Below, in pieces: positions 24,311-33,739 of a stretch of 64,000 bases of DNA. The notes beneath the pieces were generated by a model, which was given only the letters and a program-made list of their open reading frames with translations, was not told the origin of the DNA and searched no databases. The DNA is taken from assembly GCA_014650475.1 (NCBI GenBank), contig BMVA01000007.1:124001-188000 (forward strand). Reading direction: 5' to 3'. The stretch's first letter is position 1, and each line of letters begins with the position of its first letter. The position numbers were made by a program, and so were the translations under genes. The DNA comes from Streptomyces albogriseolus. GTDB lineage: Bacteria; Actinomycetota; Actinomycetes; Streptomycetales; Streptomycetaceae.

Positions 24311-24350
24311 GGGGCTCCCGGCGCCCGGCGTGCGGCGCCTCGGAAGCCCC
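24311..24350 (-). terminator. Terminator downstream of the lipoprotein gene
   Basis: An imperfect inverted repeat with outer arms GGGGCT and AGCCCC and an inner GGCGCC pairing, directly after the lipoprotein stop and before the rplJ promoter. Confidence 0.5.
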
Positions 24351-24360
24351 CGCCGGGAAG

Positions 24361-25293
24361 CTAGGCAGCCGGGCCGGCGCCCTGCGACTCCAGCTCCTTG
24401 AGCATCTGCACGAAGTCGAAGGTCTCACCGGCCGGCGGGGCCTCGACCTCGGCCTTGGCGCCGTAGTCCGAGAAGTGCGAGGTCATCTTCATCGTGCCCT
24501 CGGCCATGGTCATACCGACGACCATCTTGACGGGGAGGTCGTCCTCGTTGACCCAGATCTCGGTGTCGTAGCCCTTCATCCCCGACTTCTCGGCCGTGGC
24601 GACGAGTTCGTCCCGCTCCTCCTTCGAGAGCAGTTCGAAGGAGGTGTTGGCGTCGATCATCTCCTTGAAGCTGAGCGTGCCCTTGTAGTGCTGTGCCTCC
24701 ACCCCGTCGACCTTCTCGGGGCCCACGTGCTTCAGGCTCGGCGACTCCAGCAGCAGGGCGAGCTGCTGCGCCGGGTCCTGGTTCATGTTCTCCAGGCCGC
24801 CGGTCAGCTGCTTCTGGACCGCCGGGTCGCCCGTCGCTTCGGCGGCGGCCTTGAAGTTAAGCTTCATCCAGCGCTTGCCGTCCATCTCCGCGGCCTGCTC
24901 CGTGCCCAGGTCCATGTACATGACGCCGTCGAGCATGATCACGCGCACCTGCTCGGGCGCCCCGGGGCCGGCGGCGGCGAATCCGGTGCCCTTCATGGTG
25001 ACGTCCATGACCGCCGGGTCCCATCCCTGCACCCCGGACATCTGCATGGTGCCGCTCTCCGCGGCGGTCCCGGACGTCTCGATGGTCATCCGGATCTTGG
25101 AGGACTTCGCCTCCGAGGTCTTCTTGAAAGCGGCCTGGAGCACCTCGGCCGCCTCGTCCCGCGTCTGCCCCTCGGCAGAGGCGCCGGCCTTCTTGCTGCC
25201 CCCGTCGTCACCGTCCTGACACCCCGCGAGGCCCACGACGACCGCCGCGGCCGTCAGACAGACACCCGCGCGCTTCCATGCGGCCATGGCCAT
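24361..25293 (-). CDS. LppX/LprG-like lipoprotein
   Basis: Predicted exported lipoprotein of 310 residues. A signal sequence (MAMAAWKRAGVCLTAAAVVV) ends in lipobox LAGC, giving a lipid-modified Cys followed by an acidic/Ser-rich linker. The mature part shows an LolA/LppX-like pattern: a helix (DEAAEVLQAAFKKTSEAKSS), IRMTIETSGTA strand, then a long beta-rich region ending near FDFVQMLKELE. Such proteins bind or transport lipids at the actinobacterial envelope. The ATG at 25293 has a purine-rich AGGGGTGG site. Its position between rplA and rplJ is a conserved Streptomyces oddity with no evident functional link to ribosomes. Confidence 0.87.
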   Translation of the reverse strand: MAMAAWKRAGVCLTAAAVVVGLAGCQDGDDGGSKKAGASAEGQTRDEAAEVLQAAFKKTSEAKSSKIRMTIETSGTAAESGTMQMSGVQGWDPAVMDVTMKGTGFAAAGPGAPEQVRVIMLDGVMYMDLGTEQAAEMDGKRWMKLNFKAAAEATGDPAVQKQLTGGLENMNQDPAQQLALLLESPSLKHVGPEKVDGVEAQHYKGTLSFKEMIDANTSFELLSKEERDELVATAEKSGMKGYDTEIWVNEDDLPVKMVVGMTMAEGTMKMTSHFSDYGAKAEVEAPPAGETFDFVQMLKELESQGAGPAA

Positions 25294-25377
25294 CAGATTC
25301 CCACCCCTGCTGTCTCTCGCTGCACCACGTGTGTGATGCCTGTGAACCGTAGCCCACGCCGACGACACAGGCGTACG

Positions 25378-25421
25378 GAAAAACCCGCCCTCGCGCCCGA
25401 GTCGGGCGTGAGGACGGGTTC
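25378..25421 (-). terminator. Terminator downstream of rplA
   Basis: A long imperfect stem (about 18 bp with wobbles around CGCCCGA-GTCGGGCG) followed on the leftward strand by TTTTT, 44 bases after the rplA stop. A rare case here of a stem with a U tract. Confidence 0.82.
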
Positions 25422-25464
25422 TTCGACGCGTGCGCGAGTCCGGCCGTCGGCCGGCTCACCCGGC

Positions 25465-26190
25465 TCAGACGGCGGCCGGGTCCTCCTCGACGAGGAGGTT
25501 GCGGGTGCGGTTCGGGTCGAGCGGAATGCCGGGGCCCATGGTGGTGCTGAGGGCGGCCTTCTTGATGTAGCGACCCTTGGCGGCGGACGGCTTCAGACGG
25601 AGGATCTCCTCCAGGGCCGCGCCGTAGTTCTCCACCAGCTTGGTGTCGTCGAACGACGTCTTGCCGATGATGAAGTGCAGGTTCGCGTGCTTGTCGACAC
25701 GGAACTCGATCTTGCCGCCCTTGATGTCGTTGACAGCCTTGGCGACGTCCGGGGTCACGGTGCCGGTCTTCGGGTTCGGCATCAGACCACGGGGACCGAG
25801 CACGCGGCCGAGGCGGCCGACCTTGCCCATGAGGTCCGGGGTGGCGACGACGGCGTCGAAGTCCAGACGGCCCTTCGACACCTCGTCGATCAGCTCGTCG
25901 GCGCCGACGATGTCGGCGCCCGCGGCACGCGCGGCCTCGGCACGGTCACCGGTCGCGAAGACCAGGACCCGGGCGGTCTTACCGGTGCCGTGCGGGAGGT
26001 TCACGGTGCCACGGACCATCTGGTCGGCCTTACGCGGGTCGACACCCAGACGGAAGGCGACCTCGACGGTGCCGTCGAACTTGGTCGTGGACGTCTCCTT
26101 GGCGAGACGGACGGCCTCGAGCGGGGCGTACTGCTTCTCCCGGTCGATCTTGGCGTCCGCAGCGCGGAGAGACTTGCTGCGCTTGCTCAC
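25465..26190 (-). CDS. rplA: 50S ribosomal protein L1
   Basis: Forms the mobile L1 stalk that guides E-site tRNA, and is a translational repressor of the L11 operon in many bacteria. 241 residues from a GTG start ([20 protein letters not shown]), with the conserved [15 protein letters not shown] loop. It follows rplK by 81 bp; the two form one unit ended by the terminator above. Confidence 0.98.
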   Translation of the reverse strand: MSKRSKSLRAADAKIDREKQYAPLEAVRLAKETSTTKFDGTVEVAFRLGVDPRKADQMVRGTVNLPHGTGKTARVLVFATGDRAEAARAAGADIVGADELIDEVSKGRLDFDAVVATPDLMGKVGRLGRVLGPRGLMPNPKTGTVTPDVAKAVNDIKGGKIEFRVDKHANLHFIIGKTSFDDTKLVENYGAALEEILRLKPSAAKGRYIKKAALSTTMGPGIPLDPNRTRNLLVEEDPAAV

Positions 26191-26271
26191 TGAAAGCTCC
26201 TGTGCGTTCGAGGAGTCGTGGTCCGGGCCGAGCAGGCCCTGCCACTACTGCTTGGCTTACGGGGGTGGAGG

Positions 26272-26706
26272 TCAGCCCTCGACCGTGACGCCCATGGAAC
26301 GGGCGGTGCCGGCGATGATCTTCTCGGCGGCGTCCAGGTCGTTGGCGTTGAGGTCGGGCATCTTGGTGGTGGCGATCTCACGGACCTGGTCGCGGGTGAT
26401 CTTCGCGACCTTCGTCTTGTGCGGCTCGCCGGAGCCCTTCTCCACGCCCGCGGCCTTGAGGATCATCTTGGCGGCCGGCGGGGTCTTGGTGATGAAGGTG
26501 AAGGAACGGTCCTCGTAGACCGTGATCTCCACCGGGATGACCCAGCCGCGCTGCGACTCGGTCGCGGCGTTGTAGGCCTTGCAGAACTCCATGATGTTGA
26601 CGCCGTGCTGACCCAGCGCGGGGCCGACCGGCGGGGCCGGGTTCGCGGCACCGGCCTGGATCTGGAGCTTGATGAGCCCCGTGACCTTCTTCTTCTTGGG
26701 AGGCAT
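26272..26706 (-). CDS. rplK: 50S ribosomal protein L11
   Basis: GTPase-centre protein needed for RelA-dependent (p)ppGpp synthesis and for thiostrepton binding. 144 residues from [20 protein letters not shown] with the Pro-rich N-terminal segment ([17 protein letters not shown]) intact. The internal ATG gives the family length. A terminator separates it from nusG, so a promoter near 26780-26807 is likely (TTTGGC, 17 bp, TATCGT on the leftward strand). Confidence 0.98.
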   Translation of the reverse strand: MPPKKKKVTGLIKLQIQAGAANPAPPVGPALGQHGVNIMEFCKAYNAATESQRGWVIPVEITVYEDRSFTFITKTPPAAKMILKAAGVEKGSGEPHKTKVAKITRDQVREIATTKMPDLNANDLDAAEKIIAGTARSMGVTVEG

Positions 26707-26805
26707 GGCTCTCCGGGTCCTTTCGAATTCGGGTCCTGCCCGGGTCCCGGAAACCTCCAGGACGCAGGCATACCGCACAACGATAACGGGTATGGATGCG
26801 CGGCC

Positions 26806-26856
26806 AAAAACCGCGCAGGTCAGACAAACGCGCGAGCGTTCGCCTGACCTGCGCGG
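26806..26856 (-). terminator. Intrinsic terminator between nusG and rplK
   Basis: Arms CCGCGCAGGTCAG (26811-26823) and CTGACCTGCGCGG (26844-26856) pair perfectly, with a nested AACGC/GCGTT hairpin in the loop. On the leftward strand the stem is followed by TTTTTGG. It lies 28 bases after the nusG stop. Confidence 0.88.
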
Positions 26857-26883
26857 AAGCTGTTTCTCAGCCGGTCCAGAAGG

Positions 26884-27711
26884 CTAGTTCTTCTGGATCT
26901 GGTCGAAGGAGAGCTCGACCGGCGTCTCGCGGCCGAAGATCTCCACCAGGCCCTTGACCTTCTTGGAGTCGGGGTTGATCTCGTTGATGGTCGCCTGGAG
27001 CGTGGCGAACGGGCCGTCGGTGACGGTGACCGAGTCGCCGACCTCGAAGTCCAGCACCTGGACCTCGACCTTGCGCTGCGGAGCCGGCTTGCCCTCGGCC
27101 TCGGCGGCCTCGCGGGCGGCCTTCTCCTCGGCCTCCGGGGCGAGCATCTTGACGATCTCGTCCAGCGTCAGCGGGTACGGGTCGTAGGCGTTGCCCACGA
27201 AGCCCGTGACACCCGGGGTGTTGCGGACGACGCCCCAGGACTCGTTCGTCAGGTCCATGCGGACCAGGACGTAGCCCGGGAGCTTGTTCTGCTTGATCGT
27301 CTTGCGGTCGCCGTTCTTGATCTGGACGACCTCTTCCTGCGGCACCTCGGCCTGGAAGATGTAGTCCTCGACGTTGAGCGAGACGGCGCGCTGCTCGAGG
27401 TTGGTCTTCACGCGGTTCTCGTAGCCCGCGTAGGTGTGGATGACGTACCACTCGCCGGGCAGGGACCGCAGTTCCTCGCGGAGCTTCTCGACCGGGTCGC
27501 GGTCGTCCTCCGGCTCGGCCTCGGCCTCTTCCGCGGCCTCGGCGGACTCGTCCTCCGCGGCCTCGGCGTCGGTGGTGTCGGCAGCCTCGGCCTCGGCGGA
27601 GGCCTCGGTGTCCTCGACGTCCGCGTCCTCCACGGCGGCGAGCGCGTCCTCGGCGGACTCGGCCCCTTCGCCGTAAGGCTCGACGGCGTCGTTCACGTTC
27701 GGGTCAGACAC
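26884..27711 (-). CDS. nusG: Transcription termination/antitermination factor NusG
   Basis: Binds RNA polymerase and couples it to Rho or ribosomes. 275 residues, GTG start ([20 protein letters not shown]). Residues 1-90 are an acidic Ala/Glu/Asp-rich extension typical of Streptomyces NusG. The NGN domain follows ([35 protein letters not shown]), then a KOW domain ([20 protein letters not shown]). The tail [19 protein letters not shown] is canonical. It lies 80 bp downstream of secE. Confidence 0.98.
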   Translation of the reverse strand: MSDPNVNDAVEPYGEGAESAEDALAAVEDADVEDTEASAEAEAADTTDAEAAEDESAEAAEEAEAEPEDDRDPVEKLREELRSLPGEWYVIHTYAGYENRVKTNLEQRAVSLNVEDYIFQAEVPQEEVVQIKNGDRKTIKQNKLPGYVLVRMDLTNESWGVVRNTPGVTGFVGNAYDPYPLTLDEIVKMLAPEAEEKAAREAAEAEGKPAPQRKVEVQVLDFEVGDSVTVTDGPFATLQATINEINPDSKKVKGLVEIFGRETPVELSFDQIQKN

Positions 27712-27791
27712 GGTGGCTGCTTCTTCCTGGATACATAGGGGTGGAACATGCGAAAGGAGCGCCGGGTACCTCGGCGCTCTTCGCTCGGGGA

Positions 27792-28061
27792 TCAGCCGAA
27801 GACGTACTTGGCGGCGTTGCTGAGGCCATAGTCGATCAGGGTGATCAGGCCGATCATCAGGACCACGAAGATGATGACCGCGGTCGTGTACGACGTCAGC
27901 TGGTTGCGAGTGGGCCAGACGACCTTGCGGAGTTCCGCGATGATCTGGCGGTAGAAGAGCGCGAGACGCTTCAGAGGGCCCTTCTTGGCACGCTTGCCGC
28001 CCTTGCGGGGCTTCTGCTCCTGGGCATCAGGCATGTCGATGGAGCCCACGGCGTCCGTCAC
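27792..28061 (-). CDS. secE: Preprotein translocase subunit SecE
   Basis: Essential clamp subunit of the SecYEG channel in the cytoplasmic membrane. 89 residues, GTG start, a basic cytosolic region ([20 protein letters not shown]), the conserved amphipathic [13 protein letters not shown], and a single C-terminal TM helix ([19 protein letters not shown]). First gene before nusG, just downstream of tRNA-Trp. Confidence 0.97.
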   Translation of the reverse strand: MTDAVGSIDMPDAQEQKPRKGGKRAKKGPLKRLALFYRQIIAELRKVVWPTRNQLTSYTTAVIIFVVLMIGLITLIDYGLSNAAKYVFG

Positions 28062-28169
28062 TCGTCCTCACCTGATTCCGGGTCGTGGCCGTGCCGCGCC
28101 CGGTCTGAGCCGCACGGCGGTGCATTGCTGTACGTACATGCGCACACATCCTGGCGAAGGTGTGTGTAG

Positions 28170-28242
28170 CAGGGCCGGAGGGACTTGAACCCCCAACCGC
28201 TGGTTTTGGAGACCAGTGCTCTACCAATTGAGCTACGACCCT
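28170..28242 (-). tRNA. tRNA-Trp (CCA)
   Basis: A full cloverleaf on the leftward strand: acceptor AGGGTCG/CGGCCCT, D-arm TAGCTCAATTGGTAGAGCA, anticodon loop with CCA inside CTGGTCTCCAAAACCAG, T-arm GGGGGTTCAAGTCCCTC. The 3' CCA is not encoded. A tRNA-Trp upstream of secE is a standard bacterial arrangement. Confidence 0.96.
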
Positions 28243-28526
28243 TTGTGCGTCCCCCAACGTACCGCATCCGGCCGGAAGCTTGGTGTGCACCGGCTGAGCG
28301 CGGACCGCTGAAGGCCAACGAGGTGAGAGTGTACGTGTTCCTGGGCCGGGCGTCGAACAGAAAGTGCCTGGGAGGGGGCGTACCGGCCAGGGAAAGGCCG
28401 GTGATCGTCCTGGCCACACCGCCCGCGGACGCGCGATGGGGACTGGTGTTCCACCCTTTGCCCGGTGTTGTTCAGTCCGTGAAACCGCTGTGCCGAGTGT
28501 GTTTCGTGTCTGGAACGATGGGCCTC

Positions 28527-29753
28527 ATGAGCGCTGCAACCCCTCCCACCGAGCGCCGGGTCTCCGCCCGAGTCGGCGCGATCTCCGAGTCCGCCACTCT
28601 CGCCGTGGACGCCAAGGCCAAGGCCCTCAAGGCCGCCGGGCGACCGGTGATCGGCTTCGGCGCCGGTGAGCCCGACTTCCCGACGCCGGACTACATCGTC
28701 GAGGCCGCGATCGAGGCCTGCAAGAACCCGAAGTACCACCGGTACACCCCGGCCGGCGGTCTGCCCGAGCTGAAGCAGGCGATCGCCGCCAAGACCCTCC
28801 GCGACTCCGGCTACCAGGTCGACCCGGCCCAGATCCTGGTCACCAACGGCGGCAAGCAGGCCATCTACGAGGCCTTCGCCGCGATCCTCGACCCGGGCGA
28901 CGAGGTCATCGTCCCGGCGCCGTACTGGACGACGTACCCCGAGTCGATCCGGCTCGCGGGCGGTGTCCCGGTCGAGGTCGTCGCCGACGAGACCACCGGC
29001 TACCGGGTGAGCGTGGAGCAGCTGGAGGCGGCCCGCACGGAGAACACCAAGGTTCTCCTCTTCGTCTCGCCCTCCAACCCGACCGGCGCCGTGTACAGCC
29101 GCGCGCAGATCGAGGAGATCGGCCGCTGGGCCGCCGAGAAGGGCCTGTGGGTCCTCACCGACGAAATCTACGAGCACCTGGTCTACGGGGACGCCGAGTT
29201 CCACTCCCTGCCGGTGGTCGTGCCCGAGCTGGCCGACAAGTGCGTCGTCGTCAACGGCGTCGCCAAGACGTACGCCATGACCGGCTGGCGGGTCGGGTGG
29301 GTCATCGGCCCGAAGGACGTCGTGAAGGCCGCGACCAACCTCCAGTCGCACGCCACGTCGAACGTGTCGAACGTCGCGCAGGCCGCCGCCCTCGCCGCCG
29401 TCTCCGGCGACCTGGACGCGGTCGCGACGATGCGCGAGGCGTTCGACCGCCGGCGCAAGACCATCGTGCGGATGCTCAACGAGATCGACGGCGTGGTCTG
29501 CCCCGAGCCCGAGGGCGCGTTCTACGCCTACCCGTCGGTGAAGGCGCTGGTCGGCAAGGAGATCCGCGGCAAGCGTCCGCAGAACACGGTCGAGCTGGCC
29601 GCGCTGATCCTGGAGGAGGCCGAGGTCGCGGTGGTCCCCGGTGAGGCGTTCGGCACGCCGGGCTACCTGCGGCTGTCCTACGCGCTGGGCGACGAGGACC
29701 TCGTCGAGGGCGTGAGCCGCATCCAGAAGCTGCTGGCGGAGGCGCGGGACTGA
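28527..29753 (+). CDS. aspC: Aspartate aminotransferase (pyridoxal phosphate dependent)
   Basis: Transfers the amino group of aspartate to 2-oxoglutarate, class I/II fold aminotransferase. 408 residues from [20 protein letters not shown]. Family signatures: [26 protein letters not shown] (PLP phosphate loop), [22 protein letters not shown], and the Schiff-base lysine in [16 protein letters not shown]; the substrate-carboxylate Arg is in YLRLSYALG. An ATG nine bases upstream (MGL) is possible; upstream signals are weak for both. A strong terminator follows, so it is monocistronic. Confidence 0.95.
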   Translation: MSAATPPTERRVSARVGAISESATLAVDAKAKALKAAGRPVIGFGAGEPDFPTPDYIVEAAIEACKNPKYHRYTPAGGLPELKQAIAAKTLRDSGYQVDPAQILVTNGGKQAIYEAFAAILDPGDEVIVPAPYWTTYPESIRLAGGVPVEVVADETTGYRVSVEQLEAARTENTKVLLFVSPSNPTGAVYSRAQIEEIGRWAAEKGLWVLTDEIYEHLVYGDAEFHSLPVVVPELADKCVVVNGVAKTYAMTGWRVGWVIGPKDVVKAATNLQSHATSNVSNVAQAAALAAVSGDLDAVATMREAFDRRRKTIVRMLNEIDGVVCPEPEGAFYAYPSVKALVGKEIRGKRPQNTVELAALILEEAEVAVVPGEAFGTPGYLRLSYALGDEDLVEGVSRIQKLLAEARD

Positions 29754-29774
29754 CCGTCCCTTCCGTTCCGCTCC

Positions 29775-29805
29775 GGGGGCGCCCAGGACTGTCCTGGGCG
29801 CCCCC
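29775..29805 (+). terminator. Terminator downstream of aspC
   Basis: A 15-bp perfect inverted repeat GGGGGCGCCCAGGAC / GTCCTGGGCGCCCCC with one base between arms, 22 bases after the aspC stop. Confidence 0.88.
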
Positions 29806-29880
29806 GTTCGTCTGTGCGAGCAAGACCACGAACGGCGAAAGCGCTACCGGGACGGCCCTGGCGTGCGGCAGGATCGCCGG

Positions 29881-31002
29881 ATGGAGCGTGTACGTGATGT
29901 CTCTGAGCTGCCGAAGGCCCATCTGCATCTGCACTTCACCGGGTCGATGCGGCCCACCACCGTGCTGGAGCTGGCCGACAAGTACGGGGTGCGCCTGCCC
30001 GAGGCGCTGACCGACGCCCTGACCGGCGGGGAACCGCCCCGGCTGCGGGCCACGGACGAGCGCGGCTGGTTCCGCTTCCAGCGCCTGTACGACGCGGCAC
30101 GCTCGTGCATCAGATCGGCCGAGGACATCCAGCGCCTGGTACGGGAGGCGGCCGAGGAGGACCTGCGGGACGGCTCCGGCTGGCTGGAGATCCAGGTCGA
30201 CCCGACCTCGTACGCGCCCCGGCTGGGCGGGCTGATCCCGGCGCTGGAGATCATCCTCGACGCGGTGGACTCGGCGTCCCGCGACACCGGGCTCGGCATG
30301 CGGGTGCTGGTGGCCGCCAACCGGATGAAGCACCCCCTGGACGCCCGCACGCTGGCCCGCCTCGCCGTGCGCTACGCCGACCGGGGGATCATCGGCTTCG
30401 GCCTCTCCAACGACGAACGGCGCGGCATGGCCCGCGACTTCGACCGGGCGTTCGCCATCGCCCGGGACGGCGGCCTGCTGTCGGCGCCGCACGGCGGCGA
30501 GCTGGCGGGCCCCGCGTCGGTGCGGGACTGCCTCGACGACCTGGAGGCGCACCGGATCGGGCACGGCGTGCGGGCGGCAGACGACCCGCGGCTGATGAAG
30601 CGGCTCGCGGACCGGGGCGTCACCTGCGAGGTGTGCCCGGCGTCGAACGTCGCCCTCGGCGTGTACGACAAGCTGGAGGACGTGCCGCTGCGCACGCTGT
30701 TCGAGGCGGGCGTGCCGATGGCGCTGGGCGCGGACGACCCGCTGCTGTTCGGCTCCCGGCTGGCGGCGCAGTACGAGATCGCGCGGCGGCACCACGACTT
30801 CACCGACGCGGAGCTCGCCGAGCTGGCCCGGCAGTCGATCCGGGGCTCGGCGGCGCCGGAGGGCGTCAAGGAGAAGCTGCTGTCGGACGTCGACGCCTGG
30901 CTGACCGCCCCGGTCGGGCGAAGTGGGCCAGGGGCGGATACGCCTGGAAGCCGACGTCCAGCTCCGTCCTCGGGCCCCGGGACAGGGGCAGCAGTGTGGT
31001 GA
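29881..31002 (+). CDS. add: Adenosine deaminase
   Basis: Zinc hydrolase that deaminates adenosine (or deoxyadenosine) to inosine in purine salvage. 373 residues starting MERVRDVSELPKAHLHLHFT. Metal and catalytic signatures are complete: HLHLHFTGSM, SAPHGGELAG (catalytic His/Glu), RIGHGVRA, CEVCPASNVALG, and GADDPLLFG with the metal-binding Asp. The conserved enzyme ends near DVDAWLTAPVG. The last ~30 residues (Pro/Gly/Ser-rich) are unlike the family and come from reading 137 bp into the 3' end of the converging gene, so the stop has probably been displaced. The ATG is at the edge of a weakly purine-rich region. Confidence 0.93.
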   Translation: MERVRDVSELPKAHLHLHFTGSMRPTTVLELADKYGVRLPEALTDALTGGEPPRLRATDERGWFRFQRLYDAARSCIRSAEDIQRLVREAAEEDLRDGSGWLEIQVDPTSYAPRLGGLIPALEIILDAVDSASRDTGLGMRVLVAANRMKHPLDARTLARLAVRYADRGIIGFGLSNDERRGMARDFDRAFAIARDGGLLSAPHGGELAGPASVRDCLDDLEAHRIGHGVRAADDPRLMKRLADRGVTCEVCPASNVALGVYDKLEDVPLRTLFEAGVPMALGADDPLLFGSRLAAQYEIARRHHDFTDAELAELARQSIRGSAAPEGVKEKLLSDVDAWLTAPVGRSGPGADTPGSRRPAPSSGPGTGAAVW

Positions 31003-31585
31003 GCGAGCTGCTGAGCACGTCGTGCCCCTGGGCCGCCCTCCTGCCGAGCGGGCCGAAGCCGGCCGCCTCACCGATCCGCAGGGACGCGGCGGCGAAGGTG
31101 TCCCGCGCGCCGAACAGGAACAGGGTCCGGGCGTGGACGGTGGGCTGCAGGCGGTCCACCCGGGGCAGGCGGTCCCAGCGCCGCTCCCAGAGCTCCTCCC
31201 AGGCGGCGCCGTCGCACGCGGTGCGCCGTTCGTCGGTGCGGACGGTCCGCGGGACGCCGTGGGTCAGCCCGCGGCGCAGGGCGGGCCACGCGGAGGGCCG
31301 CAGGCCGAGCGTCTGGTGGGCGAGCACCAGGTCGACGGGCACGCCCTGGGGGTAGTCGCGGGGAATGCTCTGCCGGAGCGGCACATGGACGACCGTGTGC
31401 GGGGAGTACGCGGCGAAGGAGAACAGCCCGGCGAGGCGGGCCAGTCCGTCGTGGTCCCCGACCAGGTAGCCCCAGTCGCGTATCGGGTCGTTGAGGGTGG
31501 TGTGCCGCAGCGCAGGGCGCGGCTGGACGACCCGGAAGGCGTAGCGCCCGGCACGCGGCCGGAACTCCTCGGTTCTCAGCCGCAC
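30866..31585 (-). CDS. Hypothetical protein converging on add
   Basis: A 239-residue soluble protein I do not recognise. The composition is rich in Arg, Pro and aromatic residues (ILPs such as GRYAFRVVQPRPALRHTTLN, DPIRDWGYLVGDHDGLARLA, FSFAAYSPHTVVHVPLRQSI). No signal peptide, TM helix or known catalytic motif is apparent. The GTG start has GAGGGAG seven bases upstream, which supports it as a real gene. Its last 45 codons overlap the 3' end of the adenosine deaminase gene on the other strand. The terminal RSARRRRPTAASP looks like unselected sequence antisense to add. Confidence 0.7.
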   Translation of the reverse strand: MRLRTEEFRPRAGRYAFRVVQPRPALRHTTLNDPIRDWGYLVGDHDGLARLAGLFSFAAYSPHTVVHVPLRQSIPRDYPQGVPVDLVLAHQTLGLRPSAWPALRRGLTHGVPRTVRTDERRTACDGAAWEELWERRWDRLPRVDRLQPTVHARTLFLFGARDTFAAASLRIGEAAGFGPLGRRAAQGHDVLSSSLTTLLPLSRGPRTELDVGFQAYPPLAHFARPGRSARRRRPTAASP

Positions 31586-31664
31586 TGATGCTCCCTCATG
31601 ACGTCAGGGATACGCGCGTCGGGCGGGTCACGGCAACGGAATTACTTCCCCGCACCCGTGCCGT

Positions 31665-32720
31665 TCAGAGGCCGACGCCGACCATGACCGGCTCGTTCAC
31701 CAGGGTGATCCCGAACGCGCCGCGGACGCCTGCCACGACCTCGCGGGCCAGCGCCAGCAGGTCCTCCGTGGTGGCGTCGCCGCGGTTGGTGAGGGCGAGG
31801 GTGTGCTTGGTGGAGATGCGGGCGGGCCCGCTGCCGTACCCCTTGGTGAAGCCGGCCTTGTCGATCAGCCAGGCCGCGGAGGTCTTGGTGCGCCCCTCGC
31901 CGGCGGGGTAGGCGGGCGGCTCCACGCCGTCCCCCAACCGCTCCCGCACACGCGTACGGAATGCGGCGAACGTCTCGTCGTCGAGGATCGGGTTGGTGAA
32001 GAAGGAGCCGGCCGACCAGGTGTCGTGGTCCTCGGGGTCCAGCACCATGCCCTTGCCGGCGCGGAGCTTCAGCACCGTGTCCCGGGCGGTGGCCAGCGGT
32101 ACCCGCTCGCCGGGCGCAACGCCGAGCACGCGGGCGGTCTCGGCGTACTTGACCGGCCCGGACATCCCGCCGGCGTCCTCCAGCCGGAAGCGGACGCGCA
32201 GGACGACGTACCGCTCGGGGTCGGCCTTGAAGCGGCTGTGCCGGTAGGAGAAGGCGCACTCCTCGGCGGAGAGCGTGACGGTCTCGCCGGAGCGCCGGTC
32301 GTAGGCGACGACCTCGGTGATCGTCGAGGCGACCTCCTGGCCGTACGCGCCCACGTTCTGGATGGGGGTGGCGCCGGCGGAGCCGGGGATGCCGGCCAGG
32401 CACTCGATGCCGGCGAGTCCGGCCTCCACGGTGGCGGCGACGGCGTCGGTCCACACCTCGCCGGCGGCCAGTTCGAGGTCGGTGCCGTCGAGGGTGACGC
32501 CCTTGGTGGCGACGACGAGGGCGGTGCCGTCGAAGCCCTTGTCGCCGATGACCAGGTTGGAGCCGCCGCCGATGACCAGCAGCGGGGTGCCGGCGGCGTC
32601 GGCCTCGCGGACGGCGGCGATCACCTCGTCGTCGGTGGTCGCGGTGACCAGCCGGGTGGCGGGGCCGCCCAGCCGGAAGGTGGTCAGCGGGGCGAGGGGG
32701 GCGTCGTGGAGTTCCTGCAC
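31665..32720 (-). CDS. murB: UDP-N-acetylenolpyruvoylglucosamine reductase
   Basis: FAD enzyme that reduces UDP-GlcNAc-enolpyruvate to UDP-MurNAc with NADPH, the second committed step of peptidoglycan precursor synthesis in the cytoplasm. 351 residues, GTG start (VQELHDAPLAPLTTFRLGGP). FAD-binding motifs LLVIGGGSNLVIGDKGFDG and GIPGSAGATPIQNVGAYGQE are present. The catalytic Ser is in WSAGSFFTNPILD and the last catalytic Glu region is FGITLVNEPVMVG. A dehydratase pair lies upstream, reading the same way. Confidence 0.97.
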   Translation of the reverse strand: MQELHDAPLAPLTTFRLGGPATRLVTATTDDEVIAAVREADAAGTPLLVIGGGSNLVIGDKGFDGTALVVATKGVTLDGTDLELAAGEVWTDAVAATVEAGLAGIECLAGIPGSAGATPIQNVGAYGQEVASTITEVVAYDRRSGETVTLSAEECAFSYRHSRFKADPERYVVLRVRFRLEDAGGMSGPVKYAETARVLGVAPGERVPLATARDTVLKLRAGKGMVLDPEDHDTWSAGSFFTNPILDDETFAAFRTRVRERLGDGVEPPAYPAGEGRTKTSAAWLIDKAGFTKGYGSGPARISTKHTLALTNRGDATTEDLLALAREVVAGVRGAFGITLVNEPVMVGVGL

Positions 32721-32779
32721 GGGCTCAAGACTACGAGACGGCGCCGCCGCCCCCGCTCCCCCGCCGCCGCGGCTCCCGC

Positions 32780-33208
32780 TCAGGCGAGGCGTACGACCGC
32801 GCGCGAGGCGCCGAGGACCTTCTGGCCGGCGCTGGTCGCGGTGAGGTCCACCCGGACGGTGTTGTCGTCGAGCTTGGCGGCGACCTTGCCGCTGACCTCG
32901 ATGACGGCGCCCTTGTCGTCGTCGGGCACGACGACCGGGCGGGTGAAGCGGACGCCGTACTCGACGACCGCGCCGGGGTCGCCCACCCAGTCGGTCACGA
33001 CGCGGACCGCCTCGGCCATGGTGAACATGCCGTGCGCGATGACGTCGGGCAGGCCGACCTCCTTGGCGAACCGCTCGTTCCAGTGGATGGGGTTGAAGTC
33101 GCCGGAGGCTCCCGCGTACTGGACGAGGGTGGCGCGCGTCACGGGGAACGTCTGTGCGGGCAGCTCGGTGCCGACCTCGACGTCGGCGTAGGAGATCTTC
33201 GCCGTCAT
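32780..33208 (-). CDS. MaoC-family hydratase (HadB-like)
   Basis: Hot-dog fold (R)-specific enoyl hydratase/hydroxyacyl dehydratase subunit of 142 residues (MTAKISYADVEVGTELPAQT). The hydratase signature is seen in YAGASGDFNPIHWNERFAKE, with catalytic Asp and His, followed by AHGMFTMAEAVRV. The ATG at 33208 sits nine bases after the upstream stop; a GTG at 33220 lies too close to GGAGG. It pairs with the HadA-like gene immediately upstream, like mycobacterial HadAB, suggesting a heterodimeric fatty-acid-type dehydratase; the substrate is not known. Confidence 0.9.
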   Translation of the reverse strand: MTAKISYADVEVGTELPAQTFPVTRATLVQYAGASGDFNPIHWNERFAKEVGLPDVIAHGMFTMAEAVRVVTDWVGDPGAVVEYGVRFTRPVVVPDDDKGAVIEVSGKVAAKLDDNTVRVDLTATSAGQKVLGASRAVVRLA

Positions 33209-33216
33209 GGTGTGGT

Positions 33217-33669
33217 TCACGCCTCCTCGGCCGCGCGGGCCACCAGCTTGGTCCAGGCGGTCACGACGTGCTCGCCGTCCTGGTCGTGCACCTCGCCGCG
33301 GATGTCCAGTATGTCGTTGCCCGCCATCGTCCGAATGGTCTCGATGGTGGAGGTGACGGTCAGCCGGTCACCGGCGCGCACGGGCCGGTTGTAGGCGAAC
33401 TTCTGGTCGCCGTGCACCACCCGGCTGTAGTCGAGGCCGAGCTGAGGGTCGGCGACGACCTGGCCGGCGGCCTTGAACGTGATGGCGAACACAAAGGTCG
33501 GCGGGGCGATCACGTCGGGGTGGCCGAGCGCCCGGGCCGCCTCCGTGTCCGTGTACGCCGGGTTGGCGTCCCCCACTGCCTCGGCGAACTCGCGGATCTT
33601 CTCCCGGCCCACCTCGTAGGGCTCGGTGGGCGGGTAGGCCCGCCCCACGAAGGACTGGTCGAGCGCCAT
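33217..33669 (-). CDS. HadA-like FAS1-type dehydratase domain protein (UPF0336)
   Basis: 150-residue MaoC-like N-terminal hot-dog protein (MALDQSFVGRAYPPTEPYEV) of the UPF0336 family. It contains a pseudo-hydratase motif FAEAVGDANPAYTDTEAARA and APPTFVFAITFKAAG. In mycobacteria HadA contributes substrate binding and HadB the catalytic dyad. The arrangement here is the same and the two genes are nearly contiguous (stop and next start nine bases apart), so they likely form one enzyme. Confidence 0.9.
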   Translation of the reverse strand: MALDQSFVGRAYPPTEPYEVGREKIREFAEAVGDANPAYTDTEAARALGHPDVIAPPTFVFAITFKAAGQVVADPQLGLDYSRVVHGDQKFAYNRPVRAGDRLTVTSTIETIRTMAGNDILDIRGEVHDQDGEHVVTAWTKLVARAAEEA

Positions 33670-33739
33670 ACGCGCGGCACCTCCTGTGTCGGTTCAGGAC
33701 CGACGTGTCTCACGGTGTGTGGTGTCGGTGGGGAAACGA

